Assembly (NCBI RefSeq): GCF_007558725.1
Contig: NZ_VLPL01000002.1
Location: forward strand, 496,001-560,000
Direction of reading: 5' to 3'
Length of the DNA: 64,000 nucleotides
From: Fluviicola chungangensis
GTDB taxonomy: Bacteria > Bacteroidota > Bacteroidia > Flavobacteriales_D > Crocinitomicaceae
Shown: piece by piece, positions 43,701 to 52,535 of the stretch
How the letters are laid out: each line of letters opens with the position of its first letter
How positions within the stretch are numbered: the stretch's first letter is position 1
Made by a program: the position numbers and the translations under genes
Notes under the pieces: generated by a model
What the model was told of the DNA's origin: nothing
Seen by the model: only the letters and a program-made list of their open reading frames with translations
The model's database searches: none

Positions 43701-44075
43701 TTGGGTTACGGAAGAAACCCGGAGGGATCATTCCAAATGCGTTTCGGACCTTTAAATCAGGTTAATGGGCACAAGCGCCTGAATGTGTTATTGACCAGAG
43801 CGAAACAGGAAATGCACTTTTTTACCTCGGTAAAGGCCGCTGATTTCGAGTTGTCCGAAAACGAATCGGTGAACTTGCTGCGGAGATTTTTGCAGGAATT
43901 GGAGACAAGTCAGGTTCCGGATCGGACATTTTTTTTCCCTTATGGACTGGAGATTGAAGCAATTGAAGGTGATGAGGTCCGATTCAAAAACAGTTATGCC
44001 CAAATCCCCAACGGAGAGGATTTGGTAACTTTTCATCGCGTGATGAATCAACGAGGCTGGCATTTAAATTACTAG
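40701..44075 (+). CDS. DUF4011-like superfamily 1 helicase
   Basis: A 1124-residue SF1 (Upf1/Dna2-like) helicase. The N-terminal region has RSPLLIVPLNWE and a conserved INPYIRFLY, in line with DUF4011. Walker A is GPPGTGKSQVLINII (Gly241). The Walker B/DEAS box is LVLFDEASQLPLPSS (Asp817), followed by VAGDEQQMAPS, LRHHYRS, NVQGDEADCLIISLGYGR and LNVLLTRAKQEMHF. A helical insert of about 500 residues separates motif I from motif II. No C-terminal nuclease domain is seen. The start at 40701 (MSYPSTNIGDFIHAL) avoids a non-conserved lead. It stands alone. Related fusions have been linked to phage defence; here that is only a possibility. Confidence 0.87.
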   Translation: MSYPSTNIGDFIHALSDMPRTDMLVNLTESAHSLVRLNELPQDKFQVQVDGNWKTIWQTANKFRLESDVNSLCLVFGTVSSTIQTGAIRSPLLIVPLNWEYTRINNTLQLELQEEFMEINPYIRFLYSEWNKESLRDFPDDLDLEEKLDWVGDQFKKLNPQAELSHELYIGNFHYHRFHLLRELEGIERSEIKSSLVQQLLGNDFEDPEELDFPPDLIEPADTDQKQVLNTLKSKNVLLQGPPGTGKSQVLINIIGKTLNNQLKTLVVSEKKVALDVLVKKLSELELDPFAFVVHSQTKSKDLLTQLKTTWNKIESSVTEPAVNLRLSEQLYANLQLLLDRLNTSDYFAGVSYKVLRELLRETPIQEEKFSSLIPDLDEWLKYKPTIQKVDLQLKGFSKLNGLKPAFFEQWNGDQLIKNSLNSLNSLQARMKDLITFSDLERTIAVLGRCQLVENEQYKAYSRLISKPKEWKKFRKHVLLLEELKDKLASAHNENQIWKQIPSKSQLESWEKSTTWLQLHRRKKTIAKLLNDPSVLPEIALANWKDYLAETEKIKELEGYFRELGLDANRHALEMGIRYASSLEKESGSVLSEIASWPKERRQTIIESGPELNELRSNLVRYFDWKESEMLSDFLLRKQAEFVELSGLYEDLKQLPRFFFLLLDRANSWEEMQALILFSSLKKIESLNPELVKFSGDSLKERLDALIETENTEFADFARSLRFRIQKQFSDFEELLRTPAQKLSPAQKELKTRLKKGKSLLVKEFAKSRNTITIRNLIASDAKEWVQLLVPIWLATPNQVADHFPLEVNLFDLVLFDEASQLPLPSSLGSLFRSKRALVAGDEQQMAPSAYFGKNFGFHDLLHQASYYFERVPLRHHYRSEYPELIRFSNKHFYKDELIVYPSPKSKQVLFHHYTGNGVFEERKNPAEAQAVADYLESFKNWDKQTLGIVAFSEEQLKTIWKACSLRVQELITLKQEENTLFFKALENVQGDEADCLIISLGYGRNPEGSFQMRFGPLNQVNGHKRLNVLLTRAKQEMHFFTSVKAADFELSENESVNLLRRFLQELETSQVPDRTFFFPYGLEIEAIEGDEVRFKNSYAQIPNGEDLVTFHRVMNQRGWHLNY

Positions 44076-44169
44076 GGGGCCCCTTTAACAAGTTTACTCA
44101 AGGTCTTTTTTTCAAAGCTTTTACTTTTCTTGTCTTTTTTTGTACATTGGACAACTTAAAAAACTGAAA

Positions 44170-46713
44170 ATGAAAAAGCTACTCTCCTCTTTTTTGTTCC
44201 TGACACTCATACAAGTTTGTTTCGGACAAAGCGAATTGGTTTCAATTCAGCGTTATTTGCAGGAACATGCAAGTGTATGGAACCTGAAAGCTGCTGACTT
44301 CGCTAACCTGGAATTGGTTTCCAGTGCATCCTCGAAAGCTTCCGATGCAAAACATGTAAAAGTACGTCAAACCAAAAACGGCATTTCAATTGTCGATGGA
44401 TTCGGAATAGTTACGCTGCGCGATAAGGAAGTAATCCATGTGACGACGAATTTTGTTTCCGTATCTGAACCAACTAATCATCCAACATTGAGTGCTGCGG
44501 GAGCGGTAAATGCTTCGTTGAAACACCTGGATTTGACTGCGGCCGATTTGAGACAGATTCAGAATAAAAACAACAGTTTTCTATTTTCAAAGGAAGGAAT
44601 TTCGAAAGAAGACATCCCCGTAAAATTAGTTCTTGGTCAGCACAACGGGCAATTGATGTACCTGTGGGACTTGAGCATTTATCCGTTGAATTCGGAACAT
44701 TGGTGGTCGATGAGGCTGAACGCGGAAACAGGAGAAGTAATCTTTCAAAATGACTGGATCAGCCATTGTTCTGCAGAACATTGCTCCGGTGAAAATCACC
44801 GTGCTGCTCAGGCAATGATGGTTCCGCCACCGCCTCCGGGAACAGATCAATACAAAGTATATGCACTGCCGAATATCAGCCCGGCTCACGGAGATCGCGT
44901 GATGGTAGTGAATCCTTCAGATGCAACTTTTTCTCCCTTTGGATGGCACGATACAGACGGAATTGCCGGTGACGAATATACCATTACACGAGGAAACAAT
45001 GTCTATGCATCAGATGATATCGATAACGACGATGTTCCGGGTTATTCACCGGACGGGGGCGTGGCTCTGAATTTTGATTTTGCCTACGATTCATTAGTCG
45101 GAGTTCAGGGAAATCTGGATGCGGTGATTACCAACCTGTTCTACATGAATAACATGATGCATGACATTTGGGCGCACTATGGTTTTGATGAGGAGAGTGG
45201 AAATTTCCAGGAAATGAATTATTCCGGTTCGGCATTCGGACAAGACCAGGTTATGGCTGATGCGCAGGATGGAAGCGGAACAAACAATGCAAATTTTGGA
45301 ACACCGCCGGATGGAATGAATCCGCGGATGCAAATGTATTTATGGACGGAAAGCAATGTTCCGGACTTACTCACGATCAACTCACCGGCAATCATTTCGG
45401 GTTCTTATTCCTGTTCTACAGCTGGATTCGGGCCTCCGGTCCCAAATATTCCGATTACGGAAGACATGGTTTTGGTAATTGATGACGGAACGGATACAAC
45501 AGATGCTTGTGGATTGATTACAAACGGTGCTGCCCTGGCGGGGAAAATCGCCCTGGTTCGAAGAGGTTCTTGTACCTTCTCTGAAAAAGTCATTGCCTGT
45601 CAAAATTTTGGGGCTTTGGCAGTAATCGTTATGAATAATACAGGAACAAGTACCCAGGCGATGGGTGGTGGTACGGGAGCGGAAACAATTCCGGCTATTA
45701 TGGTTTCAAAACCAAACGGAGATGCGTTCGTGAATCAGCTGAATCAGGGAATTGCAGTAAACGGAACCATTGTAAATCCGGGAGATTTAACGGCAACTGA
45801 TTCCGATTTTGATAATATGATTATTGCCCACGAATACGGACATGGAATTTCAAACCGTTTGATTGGTGGCGGTGATGACACCGATTGCTTATGGAATGCC
45901 GAGCAAATGGGGGAAGGTTGGTCCGACTGGTTCGGATTGATGATCACACAAGTTGCATCAGATCAGGGAACAGATGGAAGAGGAGTTGGAACTTATGTTA
46001 CAAATGAACCGAATAACGGGGGAGGAATCCGCCCGGCACCCTATTCCACGGATTTTGCGATCAACGATTATACGTATGGAAATACGAATAGTAATGCGTT
46101 GAGTCAACCGCACGGAATCGGATTTGTTTGGGCAACGATCCTGTGGGATTTGAACTGGGCGTTGATTGACGAATACGGATTTGATCCGAATGTCAAAACC
46201 GGAACAGGAGGAAATAATAAGGCAATGAACCTGGTGATTGAAGGTTTGAAATTAACTGCTTGCGGCCCCGGATTTGTAGACGGGCGTGATGGAATTCTTG
46301 CGGCGGACCAAATCCTTTATGGAGGCGCAAACAAATGCCTGATCTGGAAAGTATTTGCTAAAAGAGGTGTTGGCTTTTCAGCCGATCAGGGAGACTCGGA
46401 CGACCGCAACGACCAGGTAGAAGCATTTGACTTGCCGGTTGAATGTACGCTGGGATTATCCGAAAATAAAGCGGCTGTCCACGTTCAGGTATACCCGAAT
46501 CCAAGCAACGGAAAAATGACCGTTAAAAACACTGTTTCGGGAATAGAAAGAGTTGAATTGGTTGATTTAAGCGGAAAAACCGTTTATGCTAAAACAATTG
46601 AAAACAGCAGTAAGGAAGTTGTTTTAGATATCAGCAACCTGAATAAAGGATTGTATTTAATGAAAATTCAAACATCAAACGGATTGGAAACAATCCGGAT
46701 GGAAAAATTCTAA
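44170..46713 (+). CDS. T9SS-sorted M36 fungalysin-type metallopeptidase
   Basis: Secreted zinc protease of 847 residues. It has a signal peptide (MKKLLSSFLFLTLIQVCFGQ), an FTP/PepSY-type propeptide (about 25-200) and a catalytic M36 domain with NLFYMNNMMHDIWAHYGFDE. A PA domain is inserted (about 436-525, LAGKIALVRRGSCTFSEKV) before the zinc site IIAHEYGHGISNRLIGG (His554, His558), and GEGWSDWFGLMI holds the third-ligand Glu region. It ends in a type A sorting domain (VQVYPNPSNGKMTV to LETIRMEKF). It is followed at once by a 15-bp-stem terminator. Confidence 0.94.
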   Translation: MKKLLSSFLFLTLIQVCFGQSELVSIQRYLQEHASVWNLKAADFANLELVSSASSKASDAKHVKVRQTKNGISIVDGFGIVTLRDKEVIHVTTNFVSVSEPTNHPTLSAAGAVNASLKHLDLTAADLRQIQNKNNSFLFSKEGISKEDIPVKLVLGQHNGQLMYLWDLSIYPLNSEHWWSMRLNAETGEVIFQNDWISHCSAEHCSGENHRAAQAMMVPPPPPGTDQYKVYALPNISPAHGDRVMVVNPSDATFSPFGWHDTDGIAGDEYTITRGNNVYASDDIDNDDVPGYSPDGGVALNFDFAYDSLVGVQGNLDAVITNLFYMNNMMHDIWAHYGFDEESGNFQEMNYSGSAFGQDQVMADAQDGSGTNNANFGTPPDGMNPRMQMYLWTESNVPDLLTINSPAIISGSYSCSTAGFGPPVPNIPITEDMVLVIDDGTDTTDACGLITNGAALAGKIALVRRGSCTFSEKVIACQNFGALAVIVMNNTGTSTQAMGGGTGAETIPAIMVSKPNGDAFVNQLNQGIAVNGTIVNPGDLTATDSDFDNMIIAHEYGHGISNRLIGGGDDTDCLWNAEQMGEGWSDWFGLMITQVASDQGTDGRGVGTYVTNEPNNGGGIRPAPYSTDFAINDYTYGNTNSNALSQPHGIGFVWATILWDLNWALIDEYGFDPNVKTGTGGNNKAMNLVIEGLKLTACGPGFVDGRDGILAADQILYGGANKCLIWKVFAKRGVGFSADQGDSDDRNDQVEAFDLPVECTLGLSENKAAVHVQVYPNPSNGKMTVKNTVSGIERVELVDLSGKTVYAKTIENSSKEVVLDISNLNKGLYLMKIQTSNGLETIRMEKF

Positions 46714-46731
46714 TCGTAGCACGATTGTTGT

Positions 46732-46787
46732 AAAAAGGAGCTGACAGACTGATTCCTATGAAATACCTATTTGTCAGCTCCTTTTTT
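46732..46787 (+). terminator. Terminator hairpin whose loop carries the next ORF's start codon
   Basis: AAAAAGGAGCTGACA (46732-46746) and TGTCAGCTCCTTTTT (46772-46786) form a perfect 15-bp stem, then T. The 25-nt loop includes the ATG at 46758 that opens the next ORF. Confidence 0.85.
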
Positions 46788-47492
46788 GGTTTTATGCTCT
46801 TGTTTTTAGCGACTTCAGATTTTGCAAAGGAGTTTTTTACTTCTGATAAAGAAGCTTTTGAAAATCCTTTGGATGCTATTTTAGGAGAAAAAAAGCTGGA
46901 TAGCGGAAATCTGCGACGAAACAATTTCGATTCGATCCTTAAACTCAATGCATCAACTTTAAAGGATTCATCGGCATTATACCAGATCAGGAAATTAAGG
47001 AAAAACCTGTTTTTATTGACCCGGAAAAAGTTCTTTTACAATAACAAAAAGTATTCATTGTTTGTAAAGACTCTGGGAGATCAGATTGTTTCTTATCATG
47101 CCGTAAATGACTTTGCTATCAGAGGTGCTGTGTCTTTGGAAAACAGAATTTATTTCATGGGGGATGATTTTACAGGAATATCCAATGATTGGCAGTCATC
47201 TTATATCGTGAAAATCACCTGTTTGAATTTGGATTTTAAGGAACAATGGAGCACTGTTTCTATGCTGAACAAAAGTTATTTCTTTTATGGAAGCGGTTTG
47301 AAATACAAAGATAATATGTTGATTGCAGGGATCATTATTCGGAATGCAGGAGGTTCCAGCATGTGTGTTGACTATTATGATCTCTTTCTATCTAAAAAAG
47401 GAGAACCTATTCGTTCTGTATTTCTTGGAACAGATGCGTGTACCGGTAAAAACGTTCGGGAACTCCATGACATAACAGCACTATTTGAATAA
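46758..47492 (+). CDS. Exported or membrane-anchored unknown protein, start inside a hairpin
   Basis: A 244-residue protein with an N-terminal hydrophobic segment (MKYLFVSSFFGFMLLFLATS), probably an uncleaved signal or a signal peptide, then a polar beta-rich body (ENRIYFMGDDFTGISNDWQ, YIVKITCLNLDFKEQWSTV, MLIAGIIIRNAGGSSMC). The body resembles beta-propeller-like strands but matches no family I know. The ATG at 46758 is in the loop of the M36 terminator; an alternative start, ATG 46794, would lose the signal. Expression must come from read-through or from an internal promoter I cannot see. Confidence 0.65.
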   Translation: MKYLFVSSFFGFMLLFLATSDFAKEFFTSDKEAFENPLDAILGEKKLDSGNLRRNNFDSILKLNASTLKDSSALYQIRKLRKNLFLLTRKKFFYNNKKYSLFVKTLGDQIVSYHAVNDFAIRGAVSLENRIYFMGDDFTGISNDWQSSYIVKITCLNLDFKEQWSTVSMLNKSYFFYGSGLKYKDNMLIAGIIIRNAGGSSMCVDYYDLFLSKKGEPIRSVFLGTDACTGKNVRELHDITALFE

Positions 47493-47548
47493 TCAGATCA
47501 ACGCATATCCGGCCGGAGATGGCTTATATTTCTAATTCCGAAACGGTG

Positions 47549-47752
47549 TTATTCCCTTTTGAATAAAATAGTTTGTAAAAATCCGACCTGGTAAGATTGA
47601 ACTTCTGCGTCGGATTTCCTTAAAATTCCCTGGCTGTAAACAAGCATCGTTCCTTTCCATTTGCCTACGCACCGCAAGCCGAAGTGTTGTTGTGAAAAAG
47701 TACTCCCTGAAATCAGGATCATCCAAAGAAACGAAATGATTTTAATGTGCAT
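47549..47752 (-). pseudogene. Truncated secreted protein remnant overlapping polA
   Basis: A 67-residue ORF starts with a good signal peptide (MHIKIISFLWMILISGSTFSQ), then HFGLRCVGKWKGTMLVYSQG, the beginning of a beta-barrel-like (lipocalin/DUF-type) domain as found in many Bacteroidota secreted proteins. The reading stops soon after, with no room for the rest of such a domain, so it looks 3'-truncated. It overlaps the polA stop by 11 bp. A real short peptide is possible. Confidence 0.4.
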
Positions 47753-50546
47753 CCAGCCAGTTTTGGGCCAATTCCATTTCGACCTCCATTGGTACGGCCA
47801 ATGAAACAGCGGTTTCCATGGCTTCCTTCACCAATGCCTTCATGAGTTCCTGTTCGTCTTTGTGGACATCGAAAACCAATTCATCGTGTACCTGCAGGAT
47901 CATTTTGGATTGAACGTTTGCTTTTGTCATCGCTTTGTCTACCGCAACCATGGCCAGTTTCACGATATCAGCAGCCGAACCCTGGATCGGGGCGTTGACC
48001 GCATTTCGTTCGGCAAAGCCTCTTACTACCGCGTTGGCAGAATTGATATCCGGCAAATAACGGCGACGTTGCATGATCGTTTCCACGTAACCGTTTTCAC
48101 GTGCGTCTTTCACCGCTTTGTCCATGTAGGTTTTGATGGTGGAATATTGTGCAAAATACGAATCGATGATCTGTTTCGCTTCCGTTCTGCTGATCCCCAG
48201 GTTTTGTGAAAGCCCGAATGCCGACTGTCCGTAAATGATTCCGAAGTTCACCGCTTTCGCAGCACTGCGCTGATCTTTGGTTACGTCATCCAGTTCCACA
48301 TGGAATACTTTTGCTGCTGTCGCACGGTGAATATCCACTTTGTCTTTAAACGCCTGGATCATATTCGTATCATTTGCCAAAGCAGCAATAATCCGCAATT
48401 CGATCTGGGAATAATCGGCCGACATCAATTGGTAATCTTCCGAACGGGCAATGAATGCTTTCCGGATCTCTTTTCCGCGTTCACTGCGGATCGGAATGTT
48501 TTGTAAGTTCGGATTGTTGGAACTCAAACGCCCGGTTGCCGTAACGGTTTGCATGTAACTCGTATGGACTCTTCCGTCAACCGGATCTTTCATCGTCGGA
48601 AGCGGATCTACATAAGTCGATTTCAACTTCTTCATTTGACGGTAATCCAGGATGCACGGAATAATCTCGTGATCGTTCTTATGCTGTTGTAAAATATCTT
48701 CAGAGGTAGCGTATTGACCCGTCTTGGTTTTCTTCGCTTTCGAAGAGATCTTCATGTGTTCGAACAATACATCCCCTAATTGCTTGGGAGAATCCACATT
48801 GAAGTCTATTCCAGCCAGTTCTTTGATCTTAATTTCAAGAGCTGCTGTTTCATCCGCCAATTGTCTGGAATACGCTTCCAGATGCGGAATGTCAATTGCT
48901 ACCCCTTCTTCTTCCATCTTTGCCAGGACGGAAACCAAGGGCATTTCCATTTCATAGAACAATTTTTTCAAATGATCCTTCTCAATCTGCGGGGCAAACA
49001 ATTGTTTTAGCTGGAAGGTAATATCGGCATCCTCACACGCATAATCACTGACAGCTTCCGGAGGTAAATCTCCCATATTTCCCTGGCTTTTTCCTTTCTT
49101 ACCGATCAATGCCTCGATACTGATCGGAGTATAATTCAGGTAATATTCCGCCAGGAAATCCATTCCCTGCTTGGATTCGGGCTGGATGAGGTAGTGAGCG
49201 ATCATGGTGTCGAACAGGGGGCCGGCGAACTCAACTCCGTAACGATGCAACACCTGGATGTCGTACTTCATATTGTGTGCGATCTTCTCGATCGTTTCAC
49301 TTTCAAAGAAAGGTTTAAACTCATTTACGATAGACTGAGCTTCGTGTGGATCTTTCGGAACAGCGACATAATATGCTTCACGTGCTTTAAATGAAAAGGA
49401 CATTCCGACCAGGTTGGCATGCAGGGCATTGATGTCAGTTGTTTCCGTGTCAAAACACACTGATTTTTCCTTGAGTAATTTTGTTAGTAAAGCTTTACGT
49501 TCTTCCGGTAATGTCACTAAATGATAGGAAGGTTTTTCGGTTGCAATTGTTTTGACTCCGCTTGTCGGTTGTGCTTGCTGTACGTCCACGAGGCTTTGTG
49601 TTCCGAAAAGGTCCAGTTGTCCGTTTTCGTCTACTCCGGCGGAAGTAACGACGATCTCTTCACCAGTAATCCGTTTGGCCAGGTTCCTGAATTCAAGTTC
49701 GGTGAAAATATCCAGGATTAAGTTTTTATCCGGCTCCTGCAATTTCAATTCATCCGGATTGAATTCAACCGGTGAATCAAGTATAATTGTTGCAAGGATT
49801 TTGGAAATAATTCCCTGTTCCCTGAAATTAATCATGTTTTCTTTCATTTTTCCCTTGAGATTCTCTACGTTCTCAAAAACTCCTTCCATGGACCCGTAGT
49901 CTGTGATCAATTTCTTCGCTGTTTTTTCTCCAACTCCCGGAATTCCAGGAATATTATCGGCAGCATCTCCCCATAATCCTAAAATATCAATGACCTGGAG
50001 CGGATTTTGAACTTCGAATTTTTCACACACTTCTTTCACACCCATAATCGTAGCCGGATCTCCGCCACGCCCCGGTTTGTAAATGAAAATATTCTCACTT
50101 ACCAATTGACCGAAATCTTTATCGGGAGTCATCATATAAGTCAGGAATCCTTCTTTTTCAGCTTTTTTTGCCAATGTTCCAATCAAGTCGTCAGCTTCGT
50201 ATCCTTCTACTACGTACATCGGAATGCGAAATGCTTCAATGATGCGTTTGATCGGTTCGATCATATTGCGGATATCTTCCGGCATCTCTTCCCTGTGAGC
50301 CTTGTAGGCTTCAAAATCTACATTCCGGTTGGTTGCACCTCCGGGGGGATCAAAAACGACTGCGATATGAGTTGGTTTTTCTTTATTGAGAATATCGATC
50401 AATACATTGGTAAAACCAAAGGCTGCGGAAGTGTTTTGCCCTTTTGAATTGACTCTTGGATTTTTTGCGAAAGCGAAATACGCTCTGTAAATCAATGCAA
50501 ATGCATCTAAGAGGAACAATTTTTTATCTGACTCCGGAGTAAGCAT
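47742..50546 (-). CDS. polA: DNA polymerase I
   Basis: Repair and Okazaki-fragment processing. All three domains are present over 934 residues: 5'-3' exonuclease (LFLLDAFALIYRAYFAF, GYEADDLIGTLAKKAE, DILGLWGDAADNIPGIPGVGEKTA), a 3'-5' exonuclease with intact acidic site (SVCFDTETTDINAL) and the polymerase (TATGRLSSNNPNLQNIPIRS, MSADYSQIELRIIAAL, KAVNFGIIYGQSAFGLS, VQSKMILQVHDELVFDV). It is monocistronic, with the ATG at 50544-50546. Confidence 0.98.
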   Translation of the reverse strand: MLTPESDKKLFLLDAFALIYRAYFAFAKNPRVNSKGQNTSAAFGFTNVLIDILNKEKPTHIAVVFDPPGGATNRNVDFEAYKAHREEMPEDIRNMIEPIKRIIEAFRIPMYVVEGYEADDLIGTLAKKAEKEGFLTYMMTPDKDFGQLVSENIFIYKPGRGGDPATIMGVKEVCEKFEVQNPLQVIDILGLWGDAADNIPGIPGVGEKTAKKLITDYGSMEGVFENVENLKGKMKENMINFREQGIISKILATIILDSPVEFNPDELKLQEPDKNLILDIFTELEFRNLAKRITGEEIVVTSAGVDENGQLDLFGTQSLVDVQQAQPTSGVKTIATEKPSYHLVTLPEERKALLTKLLKEKSVCFDTETTDINALHANLVGMSFSFKAREAYYVAVPKDPHEAQSIVNEFKPFFESETIEKIAHNMKYDIQVLHRYGVEFAGPLFDTMIAHYLIQPESKQGMDFLAEYYLNYTPISIEALIGKKGKSQGNMGDLPPEAVSDYACEDADITFQLKQLFAPQIEKDHLKKLFYEMEMPLVSVLAKMEEEGVAIDIPHLEAYSRQLADETAALEIKIKELAGIDFNVDSPKQLGDVLFEHMKISSKAKKTKTGQYATSEDILQQHKNDHEIIPCILDYRQMKKLKSTYVDPLPTMKDPVDGRVHTSYMQTVTATGRLSSNNPNLQNIPIRSERGKEIRKAFIARSEDYQLMSADYSQIELRIIAALANDTNMIQAFKDKVDIHRATAAKVFHVELDDVTKDQRSAAKAVNFGIIYGQSAFGLSQNLGISRTEAKQIIDSYFAQYSTIKTYMDKAVKDARENGYVETIMQRRRYLPDINSANAVVRGFAERNAVNAPIQGSAADIVKLAMVAVDKAMTKANVQSKMILQVHDELVFDVHKDEQELMKALVKEAMETAVSLAVPMEVEMELAQNWLDAH

Positions 50547-50759
50547 ACTATTTTAGAATTGTGAGCTACAAGTTTAAGGCAAATTCGGGAAATTCTTAAA
50601 GGTTTTCCGATGAAATAACCGCAGAGTAGGAAAGAACACAAGGAATAGTTCTGAACTTAGCGTTCTCCAGGTCTTTGGGGTCAACTATTAACAGTCTGAG
50701 TTGCATAACTCTTCTTCCTCTTATGCTTTTCAGGGTTCCAATTCCACGAACTTTACAAG

Positions 50760-52376
50760 GTGGTCAGAGCGTTTAAATTATTCGTTGTTTACGGGATTGT
50801 CTTTTTGGCCGGTTACCTGGGAACCGGGATTACCTTGCATTATGTCAAACCGGAAGTGCGGATATTGCCCGAATTTGTGGAGAATATCCTGGATGGAGGC
50901 GCAATCTGGAAGGTTCAGTATCCCGAGCAATCGGATATTTCCATGTTTGACCAGCGGAGCTACAATTCGGAAGCACATGATCCGGAAGAAGCAATTTTGT
51001 TTACAGACGATTATAATTCGAAGAATGGAATTTTTTGTTTCCGGGGAAATGCTCAACGCAATGCACCCACACGGGGTTTGCTGAAAGGAAGACCAAAAAA
51101 TGTGCGTTTGGACTGGGAATTTATCACCGGTTACGATGGAAGAACCACCGAATACGGTTCTTGGGGTGGAGGTTCGGGCTGGACAGGTCAACCGCTGGTT
51201 ATTAAATGGCCGGGCAATATTGCAAAACGACTTCATGGAATGGAGGCTGTTTACCCGGATCAGGCCGATTTTCGCGAAGTGATTGTGGGGAGTTTGTGTG
51301 GTGATATTTACTTCATCGACTGGAAAACCGGTAAGGCAACTCGTCCTCATGTGACGATCGAAAACCCGATCAAGGGAACGGTTTCCGTTGACCCCCGGAT
51401 GAATGGCCTGTTGTATGTGGGGCAGGGAATTAAAAATGGGGAACGTTTCGGGGCGTATATTTTCAATATGTTTACTGGTGAAGAGATTTTCTTCCGGAAT
51501 GGGTTGGATCCCAAAGCGCGAAGAGCTTGGGGGGCGTTTGACAGCAATTCCCTGGTTGATGCCAAAACGGGATATTGGATCCATCCTGCGGAGAACGGTC
51601 AGATCTACAAAACCAAAATCACAAACGGGAAAACGATCCCAAAACCTTTCATTTTCAATTACCAGGTTCAAAAGCATCCCGATCTGGGAATTGAGTCGAG
51701 TTTTGGAGCCTGGAACAACCTGGGCTGGTTCGGTGATAACGGAGGAAATGTATTTTGCCTGAACCTGATGACCATGAAGCCGGTTTGGTACCTGGATAAT
51801 TACGACGACACAGATGCATCGATGGTAGTCGATCTGCAGGAAGACAATCATCCGTTTTTATTTATTGGAAATGAAGTCGATAAGCAAGGAGAGACGGGAA
51901 CAGCCCATATTCGAAAAATTGACGGGCTTACAGGGAAGGAAGTTTGGGATGTATCGCGGAAATCGACCAATACAAAATTAAACGGACGCGTAAATTCCGG
52001 AGGTGTTTTGGCTTCTGTTTTACCGGGAAAGAAAAAGGCAAACCACTTGGTTTACGGGATTTTCTCACGTGTAAACGGAACCCTGGCAGGAGAATTTGTG
52101 GCGATTGATAAAGTCACCGGTAAGGAAAAGTTCACGATCCCGATGGACTATTACAGTTGGGCTTCCCCGATTGATTTGTATGATAAGAAAGGCAACTGTT
52201 ATATTTTCTTCACGGATGTTTATGGAACGATTTACCTGGTTGACGGGTTGAGCGGTGAGATTATCGTTAAGCGGAAAACAGATTGCGTTTGGGAATCCTC
52301 GCCGGTTGCCTGGGGAAACCGAATTGTGGTCGGAAGCAGGGGAAAGAAGATCGTGAGCTTTGTAATTGAAAATTGA
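50760..52376 (+). CDS. PQQ-type beta-propeller protein
   Basis: A 538-residue protein with one N-terminal membrane helix (AFKLFVVYGIVFLAGYLGTGI, about residues 4-25) and a beta-propeller of PQQ-like blades: VGSLCGDIYFIDWKTGKA, GGNVFCLNLMTMKPVWYLDN, IRKIDGLTGKEVWDVS, GTIYLVDGLSGEIIVKR. No dehydrogenase catalytic residues are evident, so a structural or binding role (BamB-like) is more likely. The start is GTG 50760. The 213-bp gap upstream (50547-50759) holds no clear promoter box. Confidence 0.82.
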   Translation: MVRAFKLFVVYGIVFLAGYLGTGITLHYVKPEVRILPEFVENILDGGAIWKVQYPEQSDISMFDQRSYNSEAHDPEEAILFTDDYNSKNGIFCFRGNAQRNAPTRGLLKGRPKNVRLDWEFITGYDGRTTEYGSWGGGSGWTGQPLVIKWPGNIAKRLHGMEAVYPDQADFREVIVGSLCGDIYFIDWKTGKATRPHVTIENPIKGTVSVDPRMNGLLYVGQGIKNGERFGAYIFNMFTGEEIFFRNGLDPKARRAWGAFDSNSLVDAKTGYWIHPAENGQIYKTKITNGKTIPKPFIFNYQVQKHPDLGIESSFGAWNNLGWFGDNGGNVFCLNLMTMKPVWYLDNYDDTDASMVVDLQEDNHPFLFIGNEVDKQGETGTAHIRKIDGLTGKEVWDVSRKSTNTKLNGRVNSGGVLASVLPGKKKANHLVYGIFSRVNGTLAGEFVAIDKVTGKEKFTIPMDYYSWASPIDLYDKKGNCYIFFTDVYGTIYLVDGLSGEIIVKRKTDCVWESSPVAWGNRIVVGSRGKKIVSFVIEN

Positions 52377-52431
52377 ACAGGTAAACTTGAAAAGTTAGAA
52401 GAGAGGGTTTAATTTGTAAGTCGGAACCAAT

Positions 52432-52462
52432 CTTTTCAATTCTCAATTATCCATTTTCAATT
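52432..52462 (+). repeat. Dispersed intergenic repeat, copy B
   Basis: A 31-bp stretch matching copy A (7427-7457, minus strand) at 29 positions. It lies in the 159-bp gap between the beta-propeller gene and surE. Confidence 0.75.
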
Positions 52463-52521
52463 CCGGTGTTACTTTCCAAAACTTTCACATTTCCGGTTAA
52501 GCCAGTGAGAAACTAAAAATG

Positions 52522-52529
52522 TATCTTTG
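52522..52529 (+). promoter_or_regulatory. -7 promoter box of surE-membrane protein-lpxB
   Basis: TATCTTTG, perfect TAnnTTTG, 6 nt before the surE ATG at 52536. It overlaps the TTG that opens the longer reading. Confidence 0.6.
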
Positions 52530-52535
52530 TTTTTA

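Noticed and set aside
50778-51851. 357-codon open frame on the minus strand opposite the beta-propeller gene
   Set aside because: It lies wholly inside a well-supported plus-strand gene, has no domain and is the mirror of codon bias in the real frame.
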